DNA of 64,000 nucleotides, from assembly GCA_016125275.1 (NCBI GenBank), contig WGMB01000001.1, forward strand, positions 366,941 to 430,940, given 5' to 3'. The translations under genes were made by a program, and so were the position numbers. This DNA comes from Acidobacteriota bacterium. Lineage in GTDB: Bacteria > Acidobacteriota > Terriglobia > Bryobacterales > UBA6623. This document shows positions 1 through 10,882 of the stretch, one piece after another. Under the pieces are notes generated by a model, which was not told the origin of the DNA, did no database searches, and saw only the letters and a list, made by a program, of their open reading frames with translations. Within the stretch, counting starts at the first letter, position 1, and each line of letters opens with the position of its first letter.

Positions 1-1601
1 TCGGCGACCTTGTCGAGCTTCAGCTCGGCCTGGACGACCGCGCCGGATTCGAGGTCGATCACAAAGAGGTCGCCCAACTCCAGCGCGTCCTGGTCGCCGA
101 CGGCCGCCAGAATGGCCGCCACGATCGCCTGCGGGTCCGGGCTCTGGTTGCGAATCGCGGCGCTGAGAATGGACTGCAACGCGGCGACGATGTCCTGCGC
201 CGGCGTGCCGCTAGAGGCCGCCGCGATCAGCGACAGCACTTCGTCGAAGGCTTGCTCGGGCGTGTTGGGCGAAGGGATGGGGCCGCCGCCCGTGGGCGGA
301 AACGCCAAGCCGAGGGGGGGCGTGGTCGGCAGCGTAATTTCGTAGCCGACAGGCAGCCCTTGCGTGAGCAGCAGGTCGAACTTGAGCGGGCCGCCGAAGC
401 CGGCCGTGGCCGTCAGGGTTTCGCTGAAGAGCGTGAGCTTGGTGGGATTGGTTCCCGAGGCGGACATCCAGCCCGGCAGGGGGTAGGAGCTGAGGTTGGC
501 GGGATTGTCGAGCAGGTTCGGCCGTGTCAGCGTCCCGCCGGAGCTCTTTGCCAGCGGAATGGTCAGCTTGGACTGACCGTTCTGCAGGCGAATGACCAGT
601 TGCAGCTTGTTGCCGTCGAGCGCGTCTTCCTCGATGCCCAAGAAGGCGCCGGGAGTGGTGGGCGCCAGTGAACCGGCGCTGTCGGCCAGACTGGGCAGGC
701 TGCCGGCGGAAGGCGGCTCGTCGATGGGGAAGAACAGGGAGCCGTCGAGGAAACTGGAGCTCTCGTTGCCTGTCAGCAGGGCGCGCAGATGCCACAGGCA
801 CGTCAGCGCCCCTTGCGCCCCGCCGTCGAACTTGAGCACGGAATCCACCCAGGGGTCGAAGTCCGGCGCTTGGCCCATGTTGGCCGCCCCGAAGAAGGGG
901 AAAGGCGCGATGGGGCCGCCCGGAGGGCCTCCGAAGATGGGGAAGAGGTGCTTGTCGATCCGGTCGAAGAAGGTGTCGCCGCCGGTGGTCTGGTCGCGCA
1001 CCCAGGCCTGCAGGATGAAGACCGCCAAGCGAACCGAATCCCAGGCGAGCTGCGGGCCGGGGATGGTCAGCGTGCGGGCGTTGCTTGCATCGGCGTTGAC
1101 CGTCAGGCCGACTTGGGTGGGGTTGGGGACCTCCCCTTGCAGCGACGCCGAGTGCAGAAAGTCCGGAACGGGGATCTTGCCGCCGAAGACGAAGCCCGGC
1201 AGGTCTCCGGCGATGTCTCCGTTCTGGATGGTGAGCAGCCGGGCCAGCACCGCGAGGTCGATGCTCTGTCCCCCCACCGGAAAATTCGCCGCCGCCCCCA
1301 AGCCCAGTCGCAGCGGGTCGGTCTTGCCGCCGGCATTCCAGGCGAAACCGACGCCGACGGACGAGCCGAGGTTGATGGGTTCCCATTCGAGCCCAGCCAG
1401 GGGAAAAGGCGGCTTCTGTCCGCTCGGTCCCTCCTGGAGGATCGACTGCAAGAGATCGTGCAAGCGGTCGCGATGCTCGGGCATCGACAGCAGCGACAGA
1501 TCGAGCGGATCGCCGAACCACGCGAACTGCACGACGCCGTTGTCGTCAAAAAAGGCGATGAGCTTGCCGAACGCCAACAGGGCCTGAGTAGGGTTCGGCA
1601 T
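1..1601 (-). CDS. hypothetical protein, C-terminus beyond window edge
   Basis: Unrecognised protein; 533 codons are visible and the frame is still open at the left edge. The ATG overlaps the stop of the upstream gene by one base (TGATG), which implies translational coupling. I see no signal peptide, membrane segment or cysteine cluster. The chain is rich in Gly, Pro, Leu and Asn-Pro turns, with segments such as FAWNAGGKTDPLRLGLGAA and GGPIAPFPFFGAANMG, suggesting an extended beta-rich protein. The other open frames over this stretch are Arg/Ala-rich, as antisense frames of high-GC genes are. This frame has balanced composition and joins its neighbour exactly. No function is proposed. Confidence 0.75.
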   Translation of the reverse strand, partial: MPNPTQALLAFGKLIAFFDDNGVVQFAWFGDPLDLSLLSMPEHRDRLHDLLQSILQEGPSGQKPPFPLAGLEWEPINLGSSVGVGFAWNAGGKTDPLRLGLGAAANFPVGGQSIDLAVLARLLTIQNGDIAGDLPGFVFGGKIPVPDFLHSASLQGEVPNPTQVGLTVNADASNARTLTIPGPQLAWDSVRLAVFILQAWVRDQTTGGDTFFDRIDKHLFPIFGGPPGGPIAPFPFFGAANMGQAPDFDPWVDSVLKFDGGAQGALTCLWHLRALLTGNESSSFLDGSLFFPIDEPPSAGSLPSLADSAGSLAPTTPGAFLGIEEDALDGNKLQLVIRLQNGQSKLTIPLAKSSGGTLTRPNLLDNPANLSSYPLPGWMSASGTNPTKLTLFSETLTATAGFGGPLKFDLLLTQGLPVGYEITLPTTPPLGLAFPPTGGGPIPSPNTPEQAFDEVLSLIAAASSGTPAQDIVAALQSILSAAIRNQSPDPQAIVAAILAAVGDQDALELGDLFVIDLESGAVVQAELKLDKVA

Positions 1602-2089
1602 CAGGCGCCTCCTTCGGCTTCGATGTCGACGTGGAGCTGATCGGAACCGCAGGAGAAGCCCAGGATGTTCAACGAGCGGCCGGGCAGGCGGCGCTCGGCC
1701 AGCGCCAGGCAACCTTCTAGAACGTCGAGCACCCCGTCCCAGAGCACGCGTTGGAGCTCGCTGCCCCAGAGCTGGGCAAGTTGGGCGGCCTCACGGCTGT
1801 CGGTGTGGATGGTGGCGCCGGCCTGACTGCCGTCGCCCTCGCCGTCCGAGCCGAGAAAGAAGACGAACTGAAGCAGGCGGCGGCCGGTGGGCTCGGTCTC
1901 GACAAAGAGGTCGGCGAGCAGCCAGCCGTCCTTCACGCTGACGCGCAGCGTGGTCAGGTGCACTAGCAGGAGTTGGCCGTCGCGCTGCCACAGCGCCGAG
2001 CGGGCGTTGCTCGGGGCGCCGGCCCGCAGGCGAAACGCCAGCCGCTGGGTGAGCTCGGCCGAAGGGGTCGACCAGCGCGCTACCGCCAC
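1601..2089 (-). CDS. hypothetical protein, 162 aa, coupled to the next gene
   Basis: Unrecognised soluble protein of 162 residues. The start is a GTG preceded by a GGAGGG ribosome-binding site about 8 bases upstream; no in-frame ATG offers a better start. It has no signal peptide. Its middle alternates hydrophobic and charged residues (LLLVHLTTLRVSVKDGW, LLQFVFFLGSD) like a beta-sandwich, and its C-terminal half is helical. Its stop is shared with the start of the downstream large protein, so the two are probably made together and may interact. Nothing in the sequence identifies a family. Confidence 0.7.
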   Translation of the reverse strand: MAVARWSTPSAELTQRLAFRLRAGAPSNARSALWQRDGQLLLVHLTTLRVSVKDGWLLADLFVETEPTGRRLLQFVFFLGSDGEGDGSQAGATIHTDSREAAQLAQLWGSELQRVLWDGVLDVLEGCLALAERRLPGRSLNILGFSCGSDQLHVDIEAEGGA

Positions 2090-2373
2090 GGCGCCCTCCG
2101 AGCAGGGAGGTCTTGGGCGCCGCTCGCAACAACGCGGAGAGCGGCTTTTGGGCGAACGTCATCTCGTCCGCCGAAGCGGACACGAATCCAAACGGGAGTG
2201 GCGGGCATGGGGGGACCTCGCTGCTTCCTGGCTGAAATTCTCGATTTGGGCGCTAGTCGGTCGCTACATTCAGGGCAACTGTACACGCGATCCCGCGGGC
2301 GATCAAGGGAAACTTCGGGGGACCGGAGCGAGGCTTCGAGGTCCGGTGCGAGAAACACCACGAAAGGCCCCTT
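2090..2373. other. intergenic stretch without a recognisable gene
   Basis: This lies between the minus-strand hypothetical pair and the terminator of the radical SAM gene, so it should hold the promoter for the pair. I could not pick out a convincing -35/-10. Short open frames here are Arg/Ala-rich and have no ribosome-binding site. No tRNA-like fold was seen. Confidence 0.4.
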
Positions 2374-2407
2374 AAACGCAAGAAACCCCGGCGCTTTCGC
2401 ACCGGGG
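2374..2407 (-). terminator. rho-independent terminator of the radical SAM gene
   Basis: On the minus strand a perfect 9-bp stem (CCCCGGTGC / GCGCCGGGG, one T-G pair) with a GAAA loop is followed by a T-rich tract (TTTCTTGCGTTT). It begins about 35 bases after the stop codon of the upstream minus-strand gene. Confidence 0.8.
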
Positions 2408-2441
2408 CTCTTTGCTTCTCCAACCAACCTGGCGTGAGGCT

Positions 2442-4574
<2,133 letters not shown>

Positions 4575-4594
4575 TGTGTCTCGCGTCTCCTGGG

Positions 4595-4610
4595 GCGGAC
4601 AACCGTCCGC
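4595..4610 (-). promoter_or_regulatory. inverted repeat in the leader of the radical SAM gene
   Basis: Perfect 6-bp inverted repeat (GCGGAC, AACC spacer, GTCCGC) about 20 bases upstream of the ATG and just before the ribosome-binding site. It could be an operator or a small leader hairpin. Confidence 0.35.
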
Positions 4611-4757
4611 GGATCTCGATGAGTGTAGATTAGGCCGTCGATTTGGCGCGCGCTAGCGGGCTCTGTCGAATGGCAGTTATTTGCAGCGGATGGCGACTTG
4701 GCGGGTTGAATGGGTGCGGCGGCGGAACATTGTGTCGGTTCGATGTAGCGAATGGCG

Positions 4758-6536
4758 CTACCGGACCGGCGAACGGGTTCCTGCCCGCAGGTAGAAGATG
4801 GCGATGCGGTCGTCCTCGAAGGCCGCCGCGCCGGCGTGCTCTTCGAGCTGTCGGCGGACTTCGGCGAGCTTCTCGTCGGGGACGCCGCCCAGCCGCAGGG
4901 CTTCTTTGCGCTCCAGTAGATGATCGCGTGGGACCGCCGCGACGGCCTTCTTGCCGTAGCTGTCGGCGCGGTATTTGTGGAGGATGATGGTGTCGAAGCC
5001 GAGCTGGATGAGCCGGCGGAAGTCGATGGGCCGCTCGAGCTTGGGGACGTCGGCCAAGTCCGACAGCGCCGGATCGTTGGCGATGAAGGCGTCGTCATCA
5101 GGCGGAAACGTGCTCAAGTAGCCGGCGGCGATCGGTCGGCCGTGAACGGTCTGCGCCGCCATGTTGTGGACGGTCCGGTTGCGCTGGTGAAACGGGATGT
5201 CGAGCACGGCGCCGATGCGCAGCAAAGGGCCGTCGAGCATCTGCTGGTAGGACGGCGCGAAGTCGACCTTCTGCATCGGGAAGGGCAGCCAGGCGTACTC
5301 GAGGAGAATCAGGCCGCCGACGAGCAGAAAGCGTCCGTCGGACCGCTTGCGTAGAGACGTCCAGCCGATTGCGGCCAGGACGCCTAGCGCCAGGCTGGTA
5401 AGAATCAAGAAACGGTTTGCGACGCGCAGGACGGACAGTCCCGGGGCGTGGCGCAACAGGTCGAACGGCAGCCAGAGGCCTTCGAGCAGGCGGCCGTTCC
5501 ACCACATCGGCGAGCCGAGCGCGAAGATCAGGGAGCCCAGCGCCAGTCCGCCCCACAGCAGGACTCCGCGACGGCGGCGCGCCACCGCCAGCGCCGCCAG
5601 GGCGAGCGGTACGAAGCCGAGGTAGCAGATGAAGCCCGAGGCCTGATAGGCGCGGTCGATGTAGCGGCCGGTCACCAAGCCGCCCCACAGGGGCTGCCCG
5701 AAGTGAGGCGTGAGTAGGTAGGCGGGATCGATGCCGCGGTCCGCCGGCGGTTTCTGGTAGTAGCGGGCGCCTTCGCCAATCTCCACGATCAGCGGGGCCA
5801 CGAACGGGCCGACGACCAGCGCCGCGGTGAAGGCCGCCAGCAAAAGCTCCCGGAAGACCTTGCCGGCCGGCCGTCGGGAACTGCTCCAAACCGCGGCGGC
5901 AACCACCAGGCAGGTGGCGGCCAGCTTGATGCCCAGGTGCCAACTGCACAGGGCGTTGAGGCCGAACGTGATGCCCAACCCCAGCGCCGGCCGCAGACCG
6001 CCCTGCCGAACCAAGCGCACCAGGTAGTAGAGGGCCCAAGGCAGGAACTGCGTGGAGAACAGGTTGATGTGCTCGAGCGTCTGCTCCAGATGCTGCGGGA
6101 AGAAGGCGAAGATCAACCCGCTCAAAAAGCCCGCACGGGCGTCGCCGGTGATCTCCCGGCCGAGCTTCCAGCCGCCGTAGCCGGACAACGTGAGCGCCAG
6201 CAGGACGCTCGCGTTGTAGGCCGCGGCGAGGCCGAAGTACCAGTTCACCGGCATCGTCGCCAGCATGTTGAACGGCGAGTGCGTGTGAAAGATCAGGTCC
6301 GCCCCGTGGGGGTAGAACAGCAGATTGGTGTGATAAGGGTGGACGTGGAGGTCGAACAGGGCCTTCTTCCACCACCAGAGGTTCCAGTAGTTCTGCCAGA
6401 CGTCGCCGGAGCCGTAGGGCAGGGCGCTGGTGAACCGGAATGCCAGCGGCAGCGTAAGCAGAACCGAGAGGAACGCGAAGAGCGCCAGCACGACGGCGCG
6501 GCGCTCTAGGAATCGCTCGATTCGGGAGTCTTCCAA
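4758..6536 (-). CDS. polytopic membrane protein, glycosyltransferase-like (GT-C type)
   Basis: 592 residues with roughly ten hydrophobic helices followed by a soluble C-terminal region of about 150 residues. After the first helix, acidic residues sit in a loop (ALPYGSGDVWQNYWNLWWW), as in GT-C glycosyltransferases, where the first extracytoplasmic loop holds the catalytic acid. This fits the wider group that transfers sugars from lipid-phosphate donors at the membrane. The substrate is unknown. The start used is a TTG with CGGGAG directly before it; no upstream ATG lies in frame, so the exact start is uncertain. It stands alone between the radical SAM and DinB-fold genes. Confidence 0.75.
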   Translation of the reverse strand: MEDSRIERFLERRAVVLALFAFLSVLLTLPLAFRFTSALPYGSGDVWQNYWNLWWWKKALFDLHVHPYHTNLLFYPHGADLIFHTHSPFNMLATMPVNWYFGLAAAYNASVLLALTLSGYGGWKLGREITGDARAGFLSGLIFAFFPQHLEQTLEHINLFSTQFLPWALYYLVRLVRQGGLRPALGLGITFGLNALCSWHLGIKLAATCLVVAAAVWSSSRRPAGKVFRELLLAAFTAALVVGPFVAPLIVEIGEGARYYQKPPADRGIDPAYLLTPHFGQPLWGGLVTGRYIDRAYQASGFICYLGFVPLALAALAVARRRRGVLLWGGLALGSLIFALGSPMWWNGRLLEGLWLPFDLLRHAPGLSVLRVANRFLILTSLALGVLAAIGWTSLRKRSDGRFLLVGGLILLEYAWLPFPMQKVDFAPSYQQMLDGPLLRIGAVLDIPFHQRNRTVHNMAAQTVHGRPIAAGYLSTFPPDDDAFIANDPALSDLADVPKLERPIDFRRLIQLGFDTIILHKYRADSYGKKAVAAVPRDHLLERKEALRLGGVPDEKLAEVRRQLEEHAGAAAFEDDRIAIFYLRAGTRSPVR

Positions 6537-6590
6537 CTCCCGATGATGCCATACAACGAGGGCCGCGACAGCCCGGTTGGCCCGAGGGTT

Positions 6591-7079
6591 CTACTCGAAG
6601 TAGGCGCCTTCTTGTGAGCCCACGAAGCCGGGGACGTCGTAGCCGAGGATCTTACGGATGGCCGTGATCTGCCCGACGTGTACGTAGTAGTGGCCGAACA
6701 CGCGCATCATCAGCGAGCCGATGTTCTCGATCTCGAAGAAGCGCCGCCCCGGAAAGTGCCCGCGCAGGTCGTCTTCGGTGAGGCCGTCGAGCCAGGCGTC
6801 CGTGGCGGCCGTCACCTGTTCCCAAGCGGCGAAGAGCTCCGCGAAGGACGGCGCACAGGGTTCGCAGCCGTTCTTGTACGGCGCCAGGTCGGCAATCGGC
6901 TCCATGCCACGGGAGGTTAGCCAGTAGGCTTGCTCCTGCCAGGCTAGGTGGCCGGCCATCCAAGCGATGGAGTTGACGCCGCCGACGCGCTTTTCGAGAT
7001 CCGCCTCGCTCATGCCTTCGATCGCTCGACGGAATTCCTGTCGAGCCAGCCGCACGCAGCGCACCAAGTGGAGAGCCAT
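6591..7079 (-). CDS. DinB-fold protein
   Basis: 162 residues, a four-helix DinB/YfiT-superfamily protein. Visible family features are the AGHLAWQEQ segment with a candidate metal-ligand His near residue 44, and a C-terminal HYYVHVGQI segment with further histidines. Members are usually small metal-binding proteins, often thiol-dependent transferases; the substrate cannot be told here. The length is normal. It ends 55 bases before the membrane protein gene and starts about 40 bases after the secreted ECF-partner gene. Confidence 0.8.
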   Translation of the reverse strand: MALHLVRCVRLARQEFRRAIEGMSEADLEKRVGGVNSIAWMAGHLAWQEQAYWLTSRGMEPIADLAPYKNGCEPCAPSFAELFAAWEQVTAATDAWLDGLTEDDLRGHFPGRRFFEIENIGSLMMRVFGHYYVHVGQITAIRKILGYDVPGFVGSQEGAYFE

Positions 7080-7118
7080 GGCCCGTTTATACCAAGACGG
7101 GCCATGGCTTGGCGGGGG

Positions 7119-8201
7119 CTACCGCTGCTGCTTCTTCTCGATCATCTCCATGCGCCGCTCGAACAGCGCGCCGGAGTCGACGACCTCGTAGTCGGCCGGA
7201 GGCTCGAACATCGTCGGTAGGGGCTCGGTGCGCTGAACGTTGGTCAGCTTGTAGGTCGTCACACCCACCCGAGGATCGCTGCGACGGCTCTCGACCGTCA
7301 CGCCGAGCTCCGGGGATTCCCAGGACTCGTAGACGACTTCGATGGGCCGGTCGTTGCCGATCTGGCCGGCCTTGATGGTGCGGGTTTGCTTGGTTCCCTT
7401 GGCGACCACGCCCTCGATGGTGCGCTCGCCCAGATCCTCGGTTGTCATGTCGCCGGCTCCTGCCATTCCGGCCACCGGCGAGGCCGACAGAGAGTTGAAG
7501 ACGAAGTGGTGTTGGGAGGGGGCTCCCGGCGCCTCGACAGCGCGGGCCACCGTCACGTCCCGCTGGATGCTGACGTTCCGCTCCACCTGGATGCCGGAGC
7601 TCTGCGAGGTGGTCGACGAGCTCGAGTTGCTGGACGTCGAGCCGCCCGACGAGGAACCTCCGGACGACGCAATGGTGCGGCCGAAACTGGAGATGGAGGC
7701 CACGCCCGGCATCTCGCCCATCTTGGGGATAGGCATCTTGCGGGCCGTCTTCTCCTGTGGGTCGATCACCCAGTGGGCCCCGGCCACCGGGTCGTTGATG
7801 AAGATCATCTTGTGCTCGTCGCCTCCCGTCGCCAACGGGCCGACGGCGTTGATCGCCTCCTCCCGGCGGGTTCGGCCCTGGCCGTCGCGGTAGATCGACG
7901 TGCGATTTTCGTGGCGGATGCGGTTGCCGTCGGCCAGCGTTTGGACGGTTTCAGTGACGGCCTCGGCCGAGTAGGGCGCTCCGGTCTTGGGCGGGCCTTC
8001 GATCCAAACGGCCGGCGCGGGGAGGGTGACGGCCTCCATGTTCACCCAGGGGCCGGGACCCTCCCCGGCTTGCCCGAACCATACAGCGTTGCCGCCGGCC
8101 TGGATGGTTTGAGTGCGTTGGGCGGGTACGGCGCGGGCGGCCTGTTGGGCCGGCAGAGCCAGGGCTGCGACAGCGGCGAACAGCAGAATGCGGATCAGCA
8201 T
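7119..8201 (-). CDS. secreted protein of the ECF sigma module
   Basis: 360 residues with an N-terminal signal peptide (MLIRILLFAAVAALALPAQ). A Ser/Gly-rich linker near residues 180-205 divides two folded parts. The C-terminal part contains repeated beta-like stretches and ends in a Lys/Glu/Gln-rich tail. I recognise it only as the kind of exported protein often found next to sigma-factor modules in Acidobacteria. It follows the anti-sigma-like gene by 16 bases, so it is probably in the same operon and may be the module's envelope target or sensor. No catalytic motif was seen. Confidence 0.75.
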   Translation of the reverse strand: MLIRILLFAAVAALALPAQQAARAVPAQRTQTIQAGGNAVWFGQAGEGPGPWVNMEAVTLPAPAVWIEGPPKTGAPYSAEAVTETVQTLADGNRIRHENRTSIYRDGQGRTRREEAINAVGPLATGGDEHKMIFINDPVAGAHWVIDPQEKTARKMPIPKMGEMPGVASISSFGRTIASSGGSSSGGSTSSNSSSSTTSQSSGIQVERNVSIQRDVTVARAVEAPGAPSQHHFVFNSLSASPVAGMAGAGDMTTEDLGERTIEGVVAKGTKQTRTIKAGQIGNDRPIEVVYESWESPELGVTVESRRSDPRVGVTTYKLTNVQRTEPLPTMFEPPADYEVVDSGALFERRMEMIEKKQQR

Positions 8202-8217
8202 GGCGAAGAGGTCTCCT

Positions 8218-8679
8218 TTAGCGATACGGAACGACGAATCGGACGGCTTGCGGCGTGCCGTCTTCGCTCAGCAGTAGGTCGGCCTGAATGCCTTCAGGAA
8301 AAGCGTACGGAGAGATCGGAAGCCCCATCGAGCTCGGCGCTGTGGGCGGCAGGGTCACCCGCGTCAGCCTGCCTGCCGTTACGGTCCGGGGATCGGGATG
8401 GCCAAGATCGAGCGGCAGGAATTCGGTCACCCGGTAAGAGGGAGTCTCCGGCGCCGGCGCCAACGCCGTCTCCGGTTCGTCCATCCGCATCCCGGTCCAG
8501 ATCGCCACGGTCAGCGCCGCTGCGGCCGCCAAGCCGCCCAATGCCAGCCGCACCCGGCGAACGCCGTGGCGCCTCCGGACGGCCTCCCGCAGGGATTGCT
8601 CGACGGCGGCTGACGGCCGGTCGCCCGCTTGCTCGGCGGCAAGCTCCCGCAACGATTCCAGCAAGGGATCGTGGTTCAT
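8218..8679 (-). CDS. anti-sigma-like single-pass membrane protein
   Basis: 153 residues: a charged cytoplasmic N-terminal helix region (residues 1-45), one transmembrane helix ([17 protein letters not shown]) and an external C-terminal part. The start ATG overlaps the sigma factor stop (ATGA) and is preceded by GGAGGAG, so the two are translationally coupled. The layout is that of a membrane anti-sigma factor, but the zinc-binding His-x3-Cys-x2-Cys motif is absent. The call therefore rests on topology and position. An open frame extends further upstream but runs inside the sigma gene in another frame and is rejected. Confidence 0.75.
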   Translation of the reverse strand: MNHDPLLESLRELAAEQAGDRPSAAVEQSLREAVRRRHGVRRVRLALGGLAAAAALTVAIWTGMRMDEPETALAPAPETPSYRVTEFLPLDLGHPDPRTVTAGRLTRVTLPPTAPSSMGLPISPYAFPEGIQADLLLSEDGTPQAVRFVVPYR

Positions 8680-9269
8680 CGAGGCTTCTCCTCCAGGGAT
8701 TTGGCGGCGCCGGGCAGCAGCGCTGTGAGCTTGCGAGCCAGCAATCCCCGCGCCCGGTGCAGGCGCGAGCGCACCGTGCCGACCGGGGTCTCGAGGATCT
8801 CGGCCGCCTGCTGGTAGCTGATCTCCTCGAGATCGCAGAGAGTGATGACCTCGCGAAACTCCGACGGCAGCCCTTCGATGGCATGTCGCAGGCAGGCCAT
8901 CCGCTCTTGCCTGGTGAGCGCCTCGAGGGCGTCGAGGTCCGGCGCGGGCGGATCGCCTTGCGGGCCCTCGACGTCGAGCGGCAGAGCGCGGGCGTCGAGG
9001 CTGCGGCGCTTGGCCAGCATCCGCCGAGCCACGCCGAGCAGCCAAGGGGTGAGCTCGCCCCGTTGGGGATCGAAGCTGGCGGGACGGCGGATCAGAACGA
9101 GAAAGGCCTCCTGTACGATCTCGTCAGCCAGGGTCGGATCCCCGCCCAGGCTGCGCGCATAACGGTAAACGATGGGGCTGTGCCGTTGATAGAGGACCGT
9201 GAACGCTTGCTCGTCGCCGACGCTGAGTCGGCGGCAGAGTATGGCGTCCTGTTCGATGGATTCCGGCAT
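8676..9269 (-). CDS. ECF-type RNA polymerase sigma factor
   Basis: 197 residues. Region 2 spans roughly residues 20-90 ([29 protein letters not shown]) and region 4 roughly 130-185 ([30 protein letters not shown]), the usual ECF architecture. It should direct RNA polymerase to a small set of promoters under control of the coupled membrane protein. The chosen ATG gives a typical ECF length; an open frame upstream is Ser/Arg-rich antisense-type sequence and is left out. A GGAACTT element upstream could be an autoregulated -35, but no clear -10 follows it. Confidence 0.9.
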   Translation of the reverse strand: MPESIEQDAILCRRLSVGDEQAFTVLYQRHSPIVYRYARSLGGDPTLADEIVQEAFLVLIRRPASFDPQRGELTPWLLGVARRMLAKRRSLDARALPLDVEGPQGDPPAPDLDALEALTRQERMACLRHAIEGLPSEFREVITLCDLEEISYQQAAEILETPVGTVRSRLHRARGLLARKLTALLPGAAKSLEEKPR

Positions 9270-9369
9270 CGGCCCCTGCTGAGCAAAGGACGGCTCGCGA
9301 AAGCCGCCGCTACAGGGGATTGCCGCGGAGAGGCCGGAAAGTTCCACGAAGTGCGAAACAGAGACGGAG

Positions 9370-10764
9370 CTAGCGCTGGAAGGCGTTCTGGAGCTTCGTG
9401 TCGAGCTGCTTTTGAACATCGCCGATCCGCTCGGGCTGCTGCAGCAGGTTCCGCAGTCCGTAGTCTTGCAGATCTTGGCGGAGGATCTGCGCCGCGGCCA
9501 GCGCCAGCGAGTACGCCACGGCCGCCTCGCGGTCTCCGAGGGCGGCCCAGCCGCCGCCCAGCCGTTCGAGCTTCGGCAGGCCGGGCCCGTTGCGCAGGGC
9601 GACGAGCATCGCGCGCTCCTGCTCGCCGAGTCTGCGGCCGGAAAGCTCCTGGGCCAGACCTTCGTGCATCCAGGCCGGCCAGAGCCCTGTGCGCGACAGG
9701 CAGGCATGGACGAACTCGTGGGCGAAGGTCGATCGCACGAAGTCGTCGACTTCGCCCGAGGGAGGCACGGCAATGTGGATGCGGCCGTCGTAGCGGCCGC
9801 CGCTCCATTCGGCGGCTCCGGTGGAGCGGCGGTAGTTGTCGAGAGTCTGCACAATCACCGTCAGCCGATCGTTCAGCGAACAGCCGAGTTGGCCGGTGAT
9901 GCGGTTGATCTCTCGGTCGAAATCCTTGGCCAGGGCGCGGGCCGCCGCCTGTGGCAGGGACTCGCCCTCGTATCGCAGGACGAAACGCGATCCGTAGGCC
10001 GCTTCATCGCTGGTTTCAGTCTTCTGCTCGCGCTCGATGCTGGCGTAGAGCTTCTGGAACGAAAGATTGGGCTGAATTGCCAGGGACTGCTTGAGATACT
10101 GGCGCGCCTCCGGCATGCGGTTCTGCTGGAACATGGCCACGCCGGCCAAGCCCAGCAGGTCCGGGTCGGTGGAATTTTTCGCACGCAAGGCAGGCTCCAG
10201 CGCCGACCAGGCGTCGCTCGGGCGCGTCATCTCCAGGTAGGCCTGCGCTCGCAACACGGCCGCGTCGCGGTGCTCGGGCGGGAGGGCCGAAAGCATGCCC
10301 GGGGCCTTCTGCGGCGTGGAGGCCTCCAGCGCGTGAATGGCGCCCTCGATTGCCTCACGGTCCTGCGTCGGCGCCGGCTCGGCGGGCGTGGAGGGGGGCG
10401 GGGCCAGACGGATGGAGCGCACGGCGCTGGCCGCGATCTGCGCCGCCGAGGAGTCCTTTCGCGCCTGCTCGAACTCCTCCAGACCCTGCACTTCGGCTTT
10501 GGAGACGTAACCCGCCACGGCTTGCCCTTCCCAGTCGGTGGAGACCGAGTAGCAGCGGTTGGACGCTCCCGCGATGGCGAAGCGTAAGCGTACGATGTGG
10601 CCTTCGGGGAGGCGGGCCACTACGCCCGAGGCGTCGCCGCAGTCCGCCGTCAACGCCGCGCCTCCGGCGGCGACCACCAGGTCGCGGGCGGCCAACGTAG
10701 CTCCGCCCCACGCCGCGACCGTCAAGCAGGCGATCATACGGGTCCAGCGATTCACGACGCGCAT
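9370..10764 (-). CDS. secreted TPR metallopeptidase-like protein (peptidase MA-type)
   Basis: 464 residues. A signal peptide at the N-terminus ([19 protein letters not shown]) is followed by an SH3-like region (about 30-100, ending [11 protein letters not shown]). A TPR-type helical region lies at about 145-260. A C-terminal gluzincin domain carries H-E-F-V-H and a downstream MHEGLAQ glutamate as likely third zinc ligand. This is the peptidase MA-like arrangement. It probably acts in the envelope; the substrate is unknown. The start chosen has AGAGAGG upstream and exposes the signal peptide; the longer open frame adds about 64 unlikely residues. Confidence 0.8.
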   Translation of the reverse strand: MRVVNRWTRMIACLTVAAWGGATLAARDLVVAAGGAALTADCGDASGVVARLPEGHIVRLRFAIAGASNRCYSVSTDWEGQAVAGYVSKAEVQGLEEFEQARKDSSAAQIAASAVRSIRLAPPPSTPAEPAPTQDREAIEGAIHALEASTPQKAPGMLSALPPEHRDAAVLRAQAYLEMTRPSDAWSALEPALRAKNSTDPDLLGLAGVAMFQQNRMPEARQYLKQSLAIQPNLSFQKLYASIEREQKTETSDEAAYGSRFVLRYEGESLPQAAARALAKDFDREINRITGQLGCSLNDRLTVIVQTLDNYRRSTGAAEWSGGRYDGRIHIAVPPSGEVDDFVRSTFAHEFVHACLSRTGLWPAWMHEGLAQELSGRRLGEQERAMLVALRNGPGLPKLERLGGGWAALGDREAAVAYSLALAAAQILRQDLQDYGLRNLLQQPERIGDVQKQLDTKLQNAFQR

Positions 10765-10844
10765 CGGTTGCCTCTCTTCCTCAAGACTAGTCCCCGAAGG
10801 TCTTATCGTCTCTCGGGGAAACTCCTGAACGAGGTTTTGCCCGA

Positions 10845-10874
10845 TTGTTCGACAATGGCCGTTTCCGCTAGACT
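10845..10874 (+). promoter_or_regulatory. candidate promoter of the ROK kinase gene
   Basis: TTGTTC, 18-base spacer, TAGACT, ending 8 bases before the ATG. The leader would be very short or absent. The same TAGAMT-type -10 occurs ahead of other genes in the window. Confidence 0.4.
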
Positions 10875-10882
10875 CGACCGCA

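Noticed and set aside
211..1521. 436-codon minus-strand frame at the left edge
   Set aside because: Arg/Ala/Gly-rich product. A different frame on the same strand is open to the edge, has natural composition and joins the upstream gene at TGATG.
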